From: Spizellomyces sp. 'palustris'
Lineage: Eukaryota > Chytridiomycota > Chytridiomycetes > Spizellomycetales > Spizellomycetaceae
Direction of reading: 5' to 3'
Assembly (NCBI GenBank): GCA_006535965.1
Contig: QEAR01000002.1
Span: 661,193 to 725,192, forward strand
DNA length: 64,000 nt
Translations under genes and position numbers: made by a program
The notes under the pieces: generated by a model
Told to the model about the DNA's origin: nothing
Databases searched by the model: none
Seen by the model: only the letters and a program-made list of their open reading frames with translations
Shown: positions 35,455-48,055 of the stretch, in pieces
Layout of the letters: each line of letters starts with the position of its first letter
Position numbering within the stretch: position 1 is the stretch's first letter

Positions 35455-37611
35455 ATGCTGGAACAAACGCATTTTGACGCCATTATTCTCGGTACTGGTC
35501 TATCAGAGTCCATTATTGCCAGGTAGGAAGCCGCTAGCACGACCACCGGCACTGTCTGCGGACACAAAGAAGCTGACATGTTTACAAAAGTTCGCTAGCA
35601 CGAGCTGGTAAAACAGTTTTGCACCTCGACCGCAACTTATTCTACGGGGACCATTTTGCATGTTTTGATTTAAAGACCCTTTTGAGAGTTTTGTGTGTAG
35701 AGCGGGGTATGACAGTATGTAGTTTACCGTTTTGAGAATGGTACTAACGTGTTGCTGGTAAAGATGAGACGAGCCCTTTTTATGCGGCGTACGGTGATGT
35801 GGAGGTTGTGCTCCGAATTGGGTCAAAAGAAGAGGTTGAGGGACTTGTGGGTATCCAAAAGAGAGAAGATACTGCACATGAGGAACCAGCGACTTCTGAG
35901 GTAGCTCAGGACCCACCGACTGACGACGGAGCAGTGGAAACCAATATCCCAACACAAACATCAACACCCAACCCAATATCTACTATCCTCGATTTTCTCA
36001 CGCAAAATGCCAACCTCGTTCCCGTCTTCAAATCCCTCTTGGCTGATCCCGATCCCTCCGCCACCGTCGCATCTCTTGATCCTTCCGACCCTCTCCTCCA
36101 AAAGTACAACATCCTTACCCACCTCCTAACCCAATCCCGGCAATTTAACATTGATCTAGCACCCAAACTCATGTACAACCGGGGGCCCCTAGTGGAATTG
36201 TTGATATCGTCGGGGGTGGGCAAGTATTTGGAGTTTAAGGCTTTGGAGAGCGTCTATCTTTCTTGGGAAGGGAAATGTGAGCTGGTATGTACGCGTGCTC
36301 ATCTTTGAGTGACATGAGAGGCTTATGTGTGATGTATAGGTACCTGGCTCAAAAGAGGACGTGTTTTCGAACCAGAGCGTCAGTTTGGTCGACAAACGGC
36401 GGCTAATGAAGTTTCTCACTTTTGCGGTCGAGTATGAGGCGCAACCGGACGTTTATCAAGGTGGGTAAGCGTGCGACGAGCACTCGGGTTACATTGCAGT
36501 AATATACCTGATCTTTAGACTTTGCAACGCGGCCGTTCATTGATTTTCTACGTGATCAGAAGCTGAGTCCTCGCCTGATATCGTTCATCCTGCATGCAAT
36601 TGCGTTTGCAGTGGACCGGGCTGGCTCACAGACCAGTACGTACTCTGCAATAGTCATGAGTGTGATGTGGATCTAAAATTTCAAGGACAGTTACAACGGT
36701 CCAAGGTCTTGCCCTCACGCAACGTCACTTGCAATCCCTAGGAAGATGGGGTAAGACAGCATTTTTGGTTGCGCTGTATGGAGCCGGGAGTGAGCTCTCG
36801 CAGGCTTTCTGTAGGTCTGTTTTTTGGCATTTGTTGGCAGTGCGACATCGGGAGCTTATCTTTCTGCAGATTTTGCGCAGTGTATGGAGGGATCTATATC
36901 TTGAATTTCCCAATATCAACACTTTCCAGATCCGAGGATCCCGATAGGCGGTTCAAGGTGGTTGGGAGTGATGGGGGAGAGTATACCTCGTCCTGGCTGG
37001 TGACTTCATCAAATTATGTTGGGAATTTACCGCAGGGGATGAACGTGGACATGAAGAGGTATTTGTGTACTTGGGCATATTCTGTGGTGCAGGGATTGAA
37101 GTGTCATTTTGTTCTAGTACTCGTGTCTTGCGTGCCATGGCCATCCTGGATAAGCCCATTCATGACGACACCAATCTAACTGTGACCGTCTTTCCACCTG
37201 ACTCGAATAACAACAAACAAGGCATCATTGCAATCCAACAGAGTTGGGACGTCAGCGCATGTCCAAAAGAGTATTGTAAGTCTTGTCTGAATTTTTTCTC
37301 AATGCGCTTTATATCCAATGTCCGTGCTAGACATCCTTCATCTCCATTCCCCGAGCCCACAAGCCACCCACCAAGATTTCAAGGCCATTCTCTCATCTCT
37401 ATCTTTGGACCCGCTAATAACAGTCTTTTATTCCCAAACGGTCCAAGTTCCCTCTACGATGTGGGTAGAGGATCATCTGGCGTTTGTGGGGTCGAATGTG
37501 GTGGATGTGGATTTTGAGAGTGCTGTGCGGGATGCCAAGGCCGTTTTTGAAAGAATCGTGCCTGACGAGGAAATCTTTGGGGGTGTCGTTGCAGAGGAGG
37601 ACGGAGAGTAA
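35455..37611 (+). CDS. MRS6: Rab escort protein (REP/Mrs6), component A of Rab geranylgeranyltransferase
   Basis: REP presents new Rab GTPases to geranylgeranyltransferase II and delivers them to membranes. The 564-residue protein belongs to the GDI/CHM family: N-terminal FDAIILGTGLSESIIASSLA and GKTVLHLDRNLFYG, central MYNRGPLVELLISSGVGKYLEFK, then VYGGIYILN and GSNVVDVD. Nine exons: 35455-35522, 35591-35706, 35764-36284, 36340-36460, 36519-36635, 36691-36814, 36870-37058, 37118-37275 and 37331-37611. The second junction was chosen because its intron has a perfect TACTAAC branch site. The acidic insert between the N-terminal motif and MYNRG separates REP from GDI. A Rab4-like GTPase and MSS4 lie nearby. 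Confidence 0.9.
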
Positions 37612-37647
37612 GGCAGTATGGTAATTGTGTTTATTATCCATGCACGA

Positions 37648-38144
37648 TTATCCCCGATCGTATCGTCCCAATTCATAAAATTCACAGCACACCTCCACGA
37701 CACAAATTCCCATCCACCCCATGACCAACCCGCTACACGTTTGTATTTTGTGGATGGTTTCTGACGCCTCTGTATCGGGTATTCCTGTATATAGCGAGTC
37801 TTCGTAGGCTTGGTTAAGTTCGTCGAGGGGAATGTGGAGAAGGGTGAGGAGGAGAGCAAGGAGAAGAATCTGATACCACCAAAATTTAAATCCCATTTAC
37901 AAATATACAATCTTATACTGAAGCTTACCTTGAAACAAACCAACACCAACCCACTCACTATCCAAAATCTCTGTCGAGTCTCCTTTCTACGCCTTATTGC
38001 ACGTAAGATCGCTGGAACAAGGACAACCAGCAGCGTGCCCAAGAGGATATACGAAACATTCTTGAGTGGAAGTGGAGATGGGGGGAGAAAGAGTTGGAGG
38101 GGAATATAGAGGGGCAGTTGGAGGGCTGTTGTTGATGTTAGCAT
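37648..38144 (-). CDS. Small multipass membrane protein, unrecognised
   Basis: 145 residues, two exons (37929-38144 and 37648-37869, read leftwards). Hydrophobic segments are LQLPLYIPLQLFLPP, VSYILLGTLLVVLVPAILRAI, FWIVSGLVLVCF, ILLLALLLTLLHI and GLVMGWMGICVVEVCC, with a charged loop in between. The stop is 36 bases from that of the convergent REP gene. No family recognised. Confidence 0.55.
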
Positions 38145-38266
38145 TGGAAAGAGACAAGTTGTAATGTCGGCCGTTTGCGTGGTAAGGTGCGATTATGTAA
38201 CGCGTCGGGACACCTTGGATGTTGGAAGAGTTCGCAAGAGGCCTAAAAAAACTGGAAAGATGAAGC

Positions 38267-39935
38267 ATGTCCGGTGGGAAATTGTAAGTACTTTTTTTGT
38301 ACTGGTTTCTTATTCTACTCTGTACAGTATTAACAAAACGAAAACAGCAAAAACCCCTTCCACAAACATCACATCCCACCCCCACCCCCTCCACCACCAT
38401 CTCAAGATCTCACCCAAGAAACCCAACCCCCCACACCAGTACTAGGTCCCCTCCCGCCGGCCATTGTAACAGCACACATCCTCCCCTACCTCTCACCCAC
38501 GACCCTGTTGCCTCTTTCCCTTTTGAACAAAACATGGCTCTCACTTGCTCGCACCGACAACCTCTGGCACCGCTTGTGCGTCTTACACGGCGTGCGGGTA
38601 GGGCCGTGGACGGACGGGTTACAGTGGTGGGAGGTTTTTAAGACATTTTGGAAGCGGAGGGGGAATTGGAAGAGAGGTGTGTATGTTGTGAAGGTTGTGG
38701 AGGTTGTTGGTATTGGGGATAGCGTGAATTGGTGGGTTTTTGCAAACTTCTTTTCCTCTGTGTGTATTGTGTGTGGTCCGTGATTGATTTTTTTTTGGGC
38801 GTAGCTTCAAGTATGATGCTGATGTACTCCTCATCGGTACCCGTCGTCACCGGCTCCACCTCCATCACTTTCCATGGACGTCGGTACCCCATCTCTCTTT
38901 ATTCGGACATACCCACCCTATCATGTGTCTCGCCACAACACAGCAACACCTCCTTACGGGCGACGCTACGGGGTCCATGATGCTCTGGAACATTTTTACA
39001 GGTGAACTTTTGGCGGCTGTGAAAGCGCATGAGGGGGCTGTAGTAGGTGTTGGGTTTGTTAGTGGGATGGTAGTGAGTGCGGGTGTAGATGGTCAAGTAC
39101 GGACCTGGAAGATCCAGACTAGGATCGAAACAGAGACGATCGTAAGGGAACATCAAAAAGGATTGAGAAAGCTATCCAAGAAGCTACAAAAGAGACATGT
39201 AGAAGTATTGGAGAAAGACGTTGTCGAGTTTGTGAATGCCAACCATGTTGTTGCGCATGTTGGGGATTGTTTTTGTGTTTGGGTTGGGGAGTGGGTTGTT
39301 ACGGGTGGATTAGACTGGTGTGTAAAGGTAATCATCCACTTTGTGATCCTGAACTTTGCAAGATGTTCATTTACTTTTATTTTTAACAAGACATGGATGC
39401 CGACCACTCTTGTCCACCACCGCACTTTCCGCGGGCACACGGACTCTGTCACTTGTGTCGCTGTACACGCCAGCTGGGTTATGAGCGGATCGCTGGATAA
39501 AACGATTCGACGTACGTTACATATCCGCTCGTTCATGCGCTCCTCAACTGATGTGTATTTCATTAGACTGGGATATCCAGACTGGAGCATGCCTCCACAC
39601 GTTCTTGGGACACATCAAATGGGTCAAGACGTTGGATGTTTCTGAGGAGTGGTTGGTCAGTGGGGGTTGGGACGAGTGCGTATTAGGTATGCATCTGTTA
39701 TATGCAATACTGTGCTCTTGCTGGAATGTGTTTGACCTCTTTGTCCTTAGTTTGGAATTGGAAAGAAGGCAAGTTGGCCCATCGGATTGAAGTACAGAAG
39801 GGACCAGTCGTTGCATTGCAATTTGATGAGGAAAAGATTGTAGTGGGGTGTCGGGGGGAAGATGTACAGAATTCTTTGATTGTGGTTGACTTTGGTGAAG
39901 ACAAACACGAAAATAAAAACAAAGCAACCTCGTAA
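38267..39935 (+). CDS. F-box WD40-repeat protein
   Basis: A likely substrate receptor of an SCF ubiquitin ligase. The 449-residue protein has an F-box near residues 36-80 (LPPAIVTAHILPYLSPTTLL, then WLSLARTDNLWHRL) and a C-terminal WD40 propeller with units ending GSMMLWN, GQVRTWK, GLDWCVK, GSLDKTI, WDECVLVWN. Six exons: 38267-38283, 38348-38731, 38805-39327, 39391-39511, 39567-39686 and 39751-39935. The short first exon (MSGGK plus two bases) is the only one that fits phase, and is less certain than the rest. A Pro-rich segment precedes the F-box. Confidence 0.82.
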
Positions 39936-39984
39936 AAAATAACAGTGTATATTGTACCAACAACAAGAACAACGAACAACAACA

Positions 39985-40470
<486 letters not shown>

Positions 40471-40721
40471 CTAATCTAATGTCGTCTCTTTTTACAAAAG
40501 CGTACAAGTTGCCCACACACACAACAGAAGAAAAAGGTACTTCGTTGGGGATTTTCAAATCTACGTCGTTAACACAAAAAACCCCCGCAAGGTAATCAAC
40601 CTGCAACAGTGTCCGGCACGACACGGGCGCTAAGATAAGATATTATGTCATCCAACACGTGCTTTCGTGAATTGCTTGTCCGACTTTTTTAGTTTCTGGC
40701 GATTGGAAGTCTTAAACTTTA

Positions 40722-40928
40722 TTACAAGGAAGAATGCAATGACTGCAACACACCCACCTTTTTCGCATGCTCTTCCTGCACGGCCGTCCAGGCCTCCAAT
40801 GCAGCTCGCGTTGTCGCCTTTGTCGGTCGGTGCATAAAGGCGTTAAAGGGGGCGATGGAGAGAAAGGCAGGGAGTGTGCTTGCGTATCGCACCCATGTGT
40901 GTCGATGTGTGATCATTTTGAGATGCAT
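40722..40928 (-). CDS. Small hypothetical protein
   Basis: 68 residues, starting MHLKMITHRHTW, with a segment YASTLPAFLSIAPFNAFMHR that could be a mitochondrial leader and a helical end (ALEAWTAVQEEHAKK). A TATATATA sequence lies about 35 bases before the ATG on the same strand, and an AATAAAG element abuts the stop codon. Those flanks, and not any homology, support it as a real small gene. Confidence 0.4.
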   Translation of the reverse strand: MHLKMITHRHTWVRYASTLPAFLSIAPFNAFMHRPTKATTRAALEAWTAVQEEHAKKVGVLQSLHSSL

Positions 40929-41116
40929 AAACGATGCGGTATGAGATGGTAGAGCTTTCTATATATATGCCATTGTTTGTATGTCCGATGGCCGTTATTC
41001 GCCGCTTTGGCCGTTTGTTTATGCTCCATGTTTGGAACGCGCCTTCCGTTCCGCTTATGTCATCCCGAACAACCTTCCGAATACTTTTTTCAACTCTTCG
41101 TCCAGACTACTCAACC

Positions 41117-41410
41117 ATGACTTCGCCCTCCCGTCCCCGCACACTCACCGAAGGCAAAAGGGACATTCTCACATGTTCTAAAAATGATCTCATCACGTAT
41201 GTTTCAATGATTTTGTTGCCTAGTAATAAATACTGATGATGTTGTAGGAAGGTCGTCGACCTCCAGGAATCTCTCATGGCGACCTTGAATCGAGTAGAGA
41301 CGGCGAGAATTGAGCATGCCCGAATAGCAGGGGAGAATACATTACTGTTACAGTATGTGAATAATCTTGTGAATGCGACGGGTGCGCCGGTGGAGAAGGC
41401 CAAAAAGTAG
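41117..41410 (+). CDS. Short coiled-coil protein, SCOC-like
   Basis: 80 residues in two exons (41117-41196, 41248-41410). The region VVDLQESLMATLNRVETA followed by ENTLLLQYVNNLVNAT matches the short coiled-coil (SCOC/SCO1 homologue) family, which binds Arl GTPases at the Golgi and takes part in autophagy in animals. Length fits that family. It is divergent from the small hypothetical gene, 188 bases away. Confidence 0.7.
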
Positions 41411-41671
41411 ATTAGAGTTATGATACCCTTGAGGGGTTGTTTGGAACTTTTAAATGGGGGGAATGGGTTAGTCCGATAGAAAAGTTGCGGCCATTGTTGA
41501 ATCTGGTGTAAAGAATTTTGCTAGGGATAATAGAGTCTCAAACGGGAAACAAAACCCCTTCCAAAAGTTTTGTGAAATCACAAATAGATGCGTGTAGAAA
41601 CCCCGGTCTATTCCTCCGTTCCTCTATACTCGTAATAAAAATAAAAATACGCGTCCTATCCAGTACTCTAT

Positions 41672-43973
41672 CTACCGTTTGACCATCCCCACCAAGTCCG
41701 GACTCAAATCGTTCAACACCCTCAGCGCATTTCGTCGTCCCACATCAGGTGCCACCATTCCCACATTTGGCTGAGCAATAGGAGTAAAGGAAGCACTCTC
41801 CCCAAAATCAACAGGTAAAACCCGATGCAGAAACTCGTAGCAAGCGAGTGTGACACCAAACTGGGGTGAAGAACGCAAAACACGGGCCACACCGCCTTTG
41901 AAAAATGCGCGTGGACCTTCCTCGCGGAGGATTTTGACAAAGGCGTCGTTGATGCCAGTGTAAGTGGTCTCGCCTTTTCGTGCTGCAACTTGTAGGCGGG
42001 TTTTGATAACGTCCGCTGGTGTGACGAGGTAGGCAGCTGGCATACCCGCAATCGCACCCGCCGTCAACAGCTACATACAAACCATCAAAAAAATTATACC
42101 AAAAAAAAGAAAATGATGTCCGCTCGACGCACCTCCAAGGCATTTAACTTTTTGCCGTCCTTTCCTTCATTGAACAAGTTTCTCTTGAGATGCGCGTACG
42201 TAGGGAAATAAATACCGGAAAAGGGGATATCTCGCAACAGACAGGCCCCGACACCTCGGTAAAGTCCTAAAAGTCCGAGTTGACGGACAATGTGGACGGC
42301 CGTATGTTTTGGGGCGGAGTTAAGAGCTGTTTTGGCGGCTTCGCCTTGGACTAGATAAAGGTCAGTATATATGTGTTGGTTTGCAAAGGACAATTGGCGA
42401 AAGTACTTACCCTGCAGGCGAATTTTGACAATCTCTAATGGATTCGTAAAGAGGACCTGACTTCCACCTGCGGCACAACCAGCAAATATCTCGCCCCAAA
42501 CCGGTATATAGCCGGTCTTGCGATCCCTGAGTCGGGACCTCACAAAATCATTGACCGTCAGTTTGATAGCCTTCTCCGGTGCGACTGGCCAAAAGTGTGA
42601 GTTGCTATTGCCATGACCATGAAATGACAGAGTTATCGTTACCTCCAACAAGCTGCGGCAGAAGCCCAGAGTAGAGTCCCAAAACACCCTCATTTTTGAT
42701 GACCTTTTTGAAACAGTCCCAGCTGTTCTTGTACAGCAACTGACCAACGATTTTGGAACGCTGGTTTTGCATCCGCGTCTTGACAAGGTCTGTGAAAAAG
42801 TAAATACACGAGCCACATGGAAACTGGCATAGGAACGCACCAATTGGGTATACAACGGTTGCACCCACTGCTCCGGCAATGGCACCCAAGGCGAAGTTGT
42901 AAATGCCCTTGAGGGCCTCCATTGCCGCCGACAGGGATACGACTTGGTTGGTCAACTCTGTCACATCCGCCGTGGTAGGGGCAAGGGTAGGAGTATCATA
43001 AGTGATACCTTTGGCTTTTGACCATGAAGGATCAAATAACCGTTCGAACGCCACAATGGGGAGTCGGCTGGTCTGACTGTCAAAATCCCGCGACGCCAAG
43101 TGAAACAAGACATCGACTTCCATGGGTGTGAGGACGTTGAAACGCATCATCTGAGCGGCAGCAGCTTGGAAATCCGCTTTCGAAAGGGCGTGATCTTGCG
43201 TCCGAGCGGCAGCTTTCCGGGCAATGCGTTCGACCATGTCCATTTGGCGGATGACATTGTAACAAGCTCTGACATTGGCAAAGGAAATGTCGTCCCCAGG
43301 ATAAAGCTGAACGATGCTGGGGAGGTTTTCGACGACAAATGGATTCAACTTGTGTTTTGCGACATGAAGCATGATCTTTTTGAATGCGTCGGGCTTGATC
43401 GTTCCTGTGCCCTTTGGATCAAAGTACTTGAATTCCTGCTTTAATCGTTCTGCCTGGAACCCCTTGACCAGCTGGGCAAACTCTTCATAGGAAATGTCCT
43501 TCTTCCCGTTCTTTCCGACAAATAGGGTTAACCAATCGCTGTTAAAGTCAAAGGGTACGGCTTCTGACACAGTTTGACTTGATGAAATGATGTGCTTGAA
43601 TTGGTCGAGGGTAATGATGCCGTCCGCGTCCTCGTCAAAAAGACGAAACGCAATTTCGAATTCCGCGTCTGGACGACCGAGCATAGCCTCAAAGTGAATG
43701 AAATCATCTACCGTGAGCATTCCCCGTCCTTGTCGGTCTGCTACGCGAAAAAGAACGTTGCATCCGTCTTTTTGGACCTGCCTCAAGAGTCAGACGCTTA
43801 CAAAGAGTCTACAATCATACGATAATTACCTCCATTGCCTCCACTGAAGGAGTGACTGCCTGACAAAAGTCTGCAAGCGTCATGTACTTTGTCCCCTCCT
43901 TTTGCACAGAGGCATGCGAGGCAAAGAACTCGCGTGACCTCGACACATCCAGCACGTCCAGATTCAAGTCCAT
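41672..43973 (-). CDS. AGC1: Mitochondrial aspartate/glutamate carrier with EF-hands
   Basis: The carrier exchanges aspartate for glutamate plus a proton across the inner membrane in the malate-aspartate shuttle. The 672-residue protein has an N-terminal calcium-sensing EF-hand half (for example [14 protein letters not shown]) and a six-helix carrier half with the three signature motifs [22 protein letters not shown] and [11 protein letters not shown]. Exons read leftwards: 43830-43973, 42841-43777, 42643-42789, 42411-42584, 42133-42350 and 41672-42070. Full-length regulatory EF-hands resemble the animal aralar/citrin architecture; yeast Agc1 has a divergent N-terminus. Confidence 0.95.
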
Positions 43974-45575
43974 TGTTGACTTTTCAGCATGAGATGACGG
44001 AGGAGCAAAAGACTGGAAAAGTCCACAAATGCGTCGTCAAGAAACCGGATGAGGCGCGCCAAATGCCGGAAAGCAATCCGCCAAACGACGACGAGCGAGC
44101 GAAACAATAAATTGTTGCTAGTTGTGGATAAAAATAAATATGGTTAAATTATATGCACGTGCCCGCGGTACGTAAGCACCGACCGACGGGACGATCCCGG
44201 GATTGGAGTCGTTGTCACTGCTCAAGGAACATTTAGAGATGGATATCACTTGGCGACATAGCATAGACCATGGGGATAATACATCCGCAAATGATAGGCA
44301 AGGACTTCACATGGGACTGGGAAGTTCTTTATTGCACTCACTGCTCTTGGTATCAAAAACGTCGGAATCTTTCAAAGTCGGCGAGGGGTGTAAATGGTCC
44401 TTTCCGCTGATAAAGACAAGGAACTTTAAAATGGAGATATCGCTAGTCCTTTGCAACATTACAATCGTTGTTCTGCGTTGTTAGCGTGCGCAGCATGTCC
44501 AACGCGCTTTACCTAATCGGAACGCGTAGGAGGGGCCAGCGAGGGGGCATCGCAGGAGATGCCAGGAGGTTTGACACGACGGCGTGACGACGGCGTGACG
44601 TGATGCCTTCCGGATACACTTTGTAATCAACTTCCACCATGGAATTCCACCAAAGCGAAGAAAGCGCAGTTGCCCAGGGTATAAAAAGGCGACCTTTCTC
44701 GCCTCCCCCAACCCATCTCTTCACTGGGCCTTTTTCATCCTCGAGCCACGTTGCCGCACGACTCTTTCCTTTGGGAGGGAATACCCAGGGAATGCCCACA
44801 CGTAGCATTCCTTTGTCCCCCTCATGGACATTTACATCAGTCCCCCGGCACCAACACCATCATCGCCCAGACCGCCGGCCGTTTCCAACCTATTCCGGCC
44901 GCGGCGTTCACAGCAGCATTTCGAAGGCACTGCCAACAGACGGCCCCTACCTGCCCCGACCACTATTCACTGCTACCGGCGATTGGCATCGGCCAATAGC
45001 GCTCCTCACCCATTTTTTCGCATCTCACAACTTGCTGCGCTGTACCGTACCTTGCGGCCCTGGATTCAGCACCGGGTGATACGGTGTAGCCACCCCACCT
45101 CAACGAAACACCCTTGGGTCCACTTGCACGTGGCGTTACGCAACGTTGCCTGTTGCGATTCGCGTTCGTCGCACCAACCAACGCCAGATCGCCGCTCACC
45201 GTCCACAACCTCAGCCCTGCTCCAGGACCGGATCGCCAGCAGCAACCATCACTGCTTCATTGAACCCAGAGTGCTGCGCCCGACTCTGAAATTTGCCGCA
45301 TCGCGGCCGGCGAACGGTGTCGCTAGGTGAACGAAAATGGCAGCCCTCTGCGGAGCCGTAGACTACCTGCTCGCGTACCGTTCGTGTTAACGTCTATTCG
45401 CATGTCGTCAGATATGTTAATATGCCGTGGCAATATTTCTTCCTTGACGGCGAACTCCCAAGCAAGGAATGCGGTCCTCATATCTTTTACCACTTGGGAA
45501 TGCCTATCCCGTCCACACACTTCCGAAAATATAATACGGTCTTGTAAGCTCAAAGTACGACACAACAGACGACGC
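43974..45575. other. Gene-poor region, left part
   Basis: No confident gene in 1.6 kb. The part 44500-45330 is GC-rich with overlapping frames on the plus strand after a good TATA box. None has recognisable motifs and the frames shift between each other. It may be a decayed or lineage-specific gene. Confidence 0.4.
44680..44688 (+). promoter_or_regulatory. Orphan TATA box
   Basis: TATAAAAAG followed by a pyrimidine-rich leader and an ATG at 44824, a layout identical to that of the aldolase promoter. The downstream 168-codon frame (MDIYISPPAPTPSS...) is not recognised. Confidence 0.4.
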
Positions 45576-46560
45576 AATGTTGCTGAACCGCATTCCCGTC
45601 GATGTGGTTTTGGATCTTGATGTCATCGACGAGCGCTCACACGTCTGACATCGATGACTCCTGGACAAGTCCATAGGCGGCTGGTATGGTGGACATTATC
45701 GTATACCTTGTTTGAGCTGCCTATCATCTCCGAGATGGGACCTTCACATCATCCCGGCTCCAGATGTGGCGCCATCCGTGGACCTCACCTCAATGAACCT
45801 GCGCCCTAGGAAAACATTACCCCGACAATGCGGACGACACGCAATATCTCACGTTCAACTGGCTGCCACAGGAAAGGAACACCTTTGAAAAGAGTCGGGA
45901 CATATGATGGTGGTCATCCACAAAGTCTGGTACGTTGACGTAATGCGAGGAGTACATGAGGCATGATGACGGTGCGGAATCTGTGATACGACATCCGCGG
46001 AGACTATGATGACTACCCGGGAGTTGACGGCAAGGGACAGTGGACATCGGCAACGGCATTGTGACAGTGGACGCAACTCGAAGTGGATATTGACGCATGA
46101 TGGCGATGTGGAATCTGTGACGTGCAAAGACGTCCGTTGACACAAGAAGACGACGACTGCAACAACGGTAGACAGGCAAAGAGGTACGTGGTAATATGAT
46201 GGTGGACGTGCAAAGAGGTACGTGATAATCCGAAGGTGGACGTACCTTGACGCAAGAAGACGACGACTGCAACAACGGTGCTGGCGAAGGAGTGTGTGCG
46301 TACGACAGTTCTGATGTACGATGGTGGACAGGCAAAATGGTACGTGGTCATAAGATGGTGGACAAACGTAGAACGGGGTATGGACAAATCGTCGGCGGAG
46401 CAGAAATTACGAGAAGCATCACGAGAGGGTTGCACGATGGCAACCAGCAGTAGATATGCAGAGGTGTCAGAGCATATCCGTGCAGCCATATATTGCATGG
46501 ACCATGATGTTGGTCAAAGGAACATCCACGGTGACTAGACGGTGGACAATCTGCATCGTG
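45576..46560. repeat. Region of degenerate direct repeats
   Basis: A 33-base unit ending AAGACGACGACTGCAACAAC lies at about 46138-46171 and again at 46247-46280 with one mismatch. A unit of the form GGCAAAGAGGTACGTGGTAA...GGTGGAC recurs at about 46174, 46207 and 46330. A third unit, GCATGATG...GGAATCTGTGA, occurs at 45961 and 46095. Spacing is irregular (33-134 bases). No coding function seen. Confidence 0.7.
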
Positions 46561-48055
46561 AGCTACGTGAAATATTCGGGGATGCAACAAGGGACAGAAG
46601 AATATCATTCCAGTAAGTTGCACGATGAGGTATGTGAGCAATCATCTCCCAGGACATATGGAGGGCCGAGATTTGTACGAGAACAGATTGAAAGCCCCTT
46701 TTGTGCACCGAAAAATGGGGCTAGCTTGCAGGTAAAGCGTTTGCTGGGCCAAAAACACTGGATTCCATCTCCACGCTTGAGGGGAGCTGGCAATATCGGA
46801 ACTGCCGTGAAAGGCCCATGCTGTTATCGCATTGCCGATGTTATCACGCCCACCACGCGGGGGCGCCGCTCCGATGGTTTGAGGCTTATGGCCGTTGGAC
46901 CATCGGGAATGGCGGGTAGACGCAGGTCCTCCATGTGCCCGTTGCTCGTCGGCGGAAATCCGCCTTTGTGATACTTGGCCGTGATCAGACGCCCTCCCTG
47001 CTCGCTATCCACCACTAGTCCCGCATATATATCTTGAGCCATACTATCGTGATCACATAAAAAGCCTGTGCCGACATTTTCTTATCAAGGCACTGGGCCT
47101 GGAGTCAATTCACGGTTGCTAGTTGAAGCTGTCAGGTATGTTCTAGGAAAATGCCGTAAGATTTAGGCCTGCCGCTTCGACGTTGAAGGGTCTGGAAGGG
47201 GAAGCCGCCACCGTACAGGGGTGCTTGACGGCTGGCAGTTAAATGTTGCGTCCGAGGACGATCTCTTGTTTGCCATTGAGGGCACGCATAGTAAAGGCAT
47301 CGCCGTGGCTTGCCTCTAAGCCTGATCTGTGCGAGTTCTTCTTTATGAGCTGAGATATCCTGCATGGACGCGGAAAACATTCTTGCCAGTGGGATCAGCT
47401 TCGGCTGGCTGGAAGCTGGAATATGGTGAATAAAGTTGTCCAAAAAGTACATCGTATCCCAGTATGTGACGAAGTTCTTATTGGAAAGTTTATATATGTG
47501 CAGTCAGTGCTCTGGTTTTTTGGGACATGCTATCTATATCCAGCAATCCATTAAGGTACTTTCTTGTCTGTACTGGTCAATGGCGATTATTGCCGCCGTA
47601 AGTGACATTACCCTTAAGTTCCATTGATTGATGGGCCTTTCAGCGCTGTGAGACTCCCAAAACAGTGCATCATAAGCCTCTATCAGGGATGTGCAAGGCC
47701 GTATGTGCCAGCCTTGCCGACCTCTGCAGTGCCGATATGAAAGGCCGTCAGACCGCCAAAGAAGGTGACTTTAAGCCGCTCATATTCTGAATCCTGTCTG
47801 CAGAGATAAACATTGCCGTTAAATACATATCCGCGGTCCTTTCCTACAGTGTTTATTGTAGGCGGCAGTAGGGAATTCAGCTATCCCATCACCCTCAGTC
47901 TAGTTTCGGAGCATCGCACGGGCCTTATGGTGGTTTTCGTCCATTTGCCCCACTACTTAAAGCGTATGAACTTTGATATCGCGCCTTGGTCAAGGACGCG
48001 TGACGGGGGGGGGGCCACGACCGCCTTCCGCTTGGCATCTTTCAACTTTTTGGAC
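46561..48055. other. Gene-poor region, right part
   Basis: No confident gene. Minus-strand open stretches at 46824-47042 (starts MAQDIYAGLVVDSEQGGR), 47132-47452, and about 47690-47880 (contains GYVFNGNVYLCRQDSEYERL) look somewhat protein-like. They could be exons of one lineage-specific minus-strand gene, but no consistent splice chain was found. A run of ten G lies at about 48005. The right end is the promoter of the Rab4-like gene. Confidence 0.35.

Noticed and set aside
45575-45640. F-box gene starting MLLNRIPVDVVLDLDV
   Set aside because: The frame stops after about 20 codons and no downstream exon restores it; at most a decayed fragment.
45840-46560. CRISPR-like array
   Set aside because: Repeats are degenerate with irregular spacing, and the genome is a eukaryotic nuclear one.
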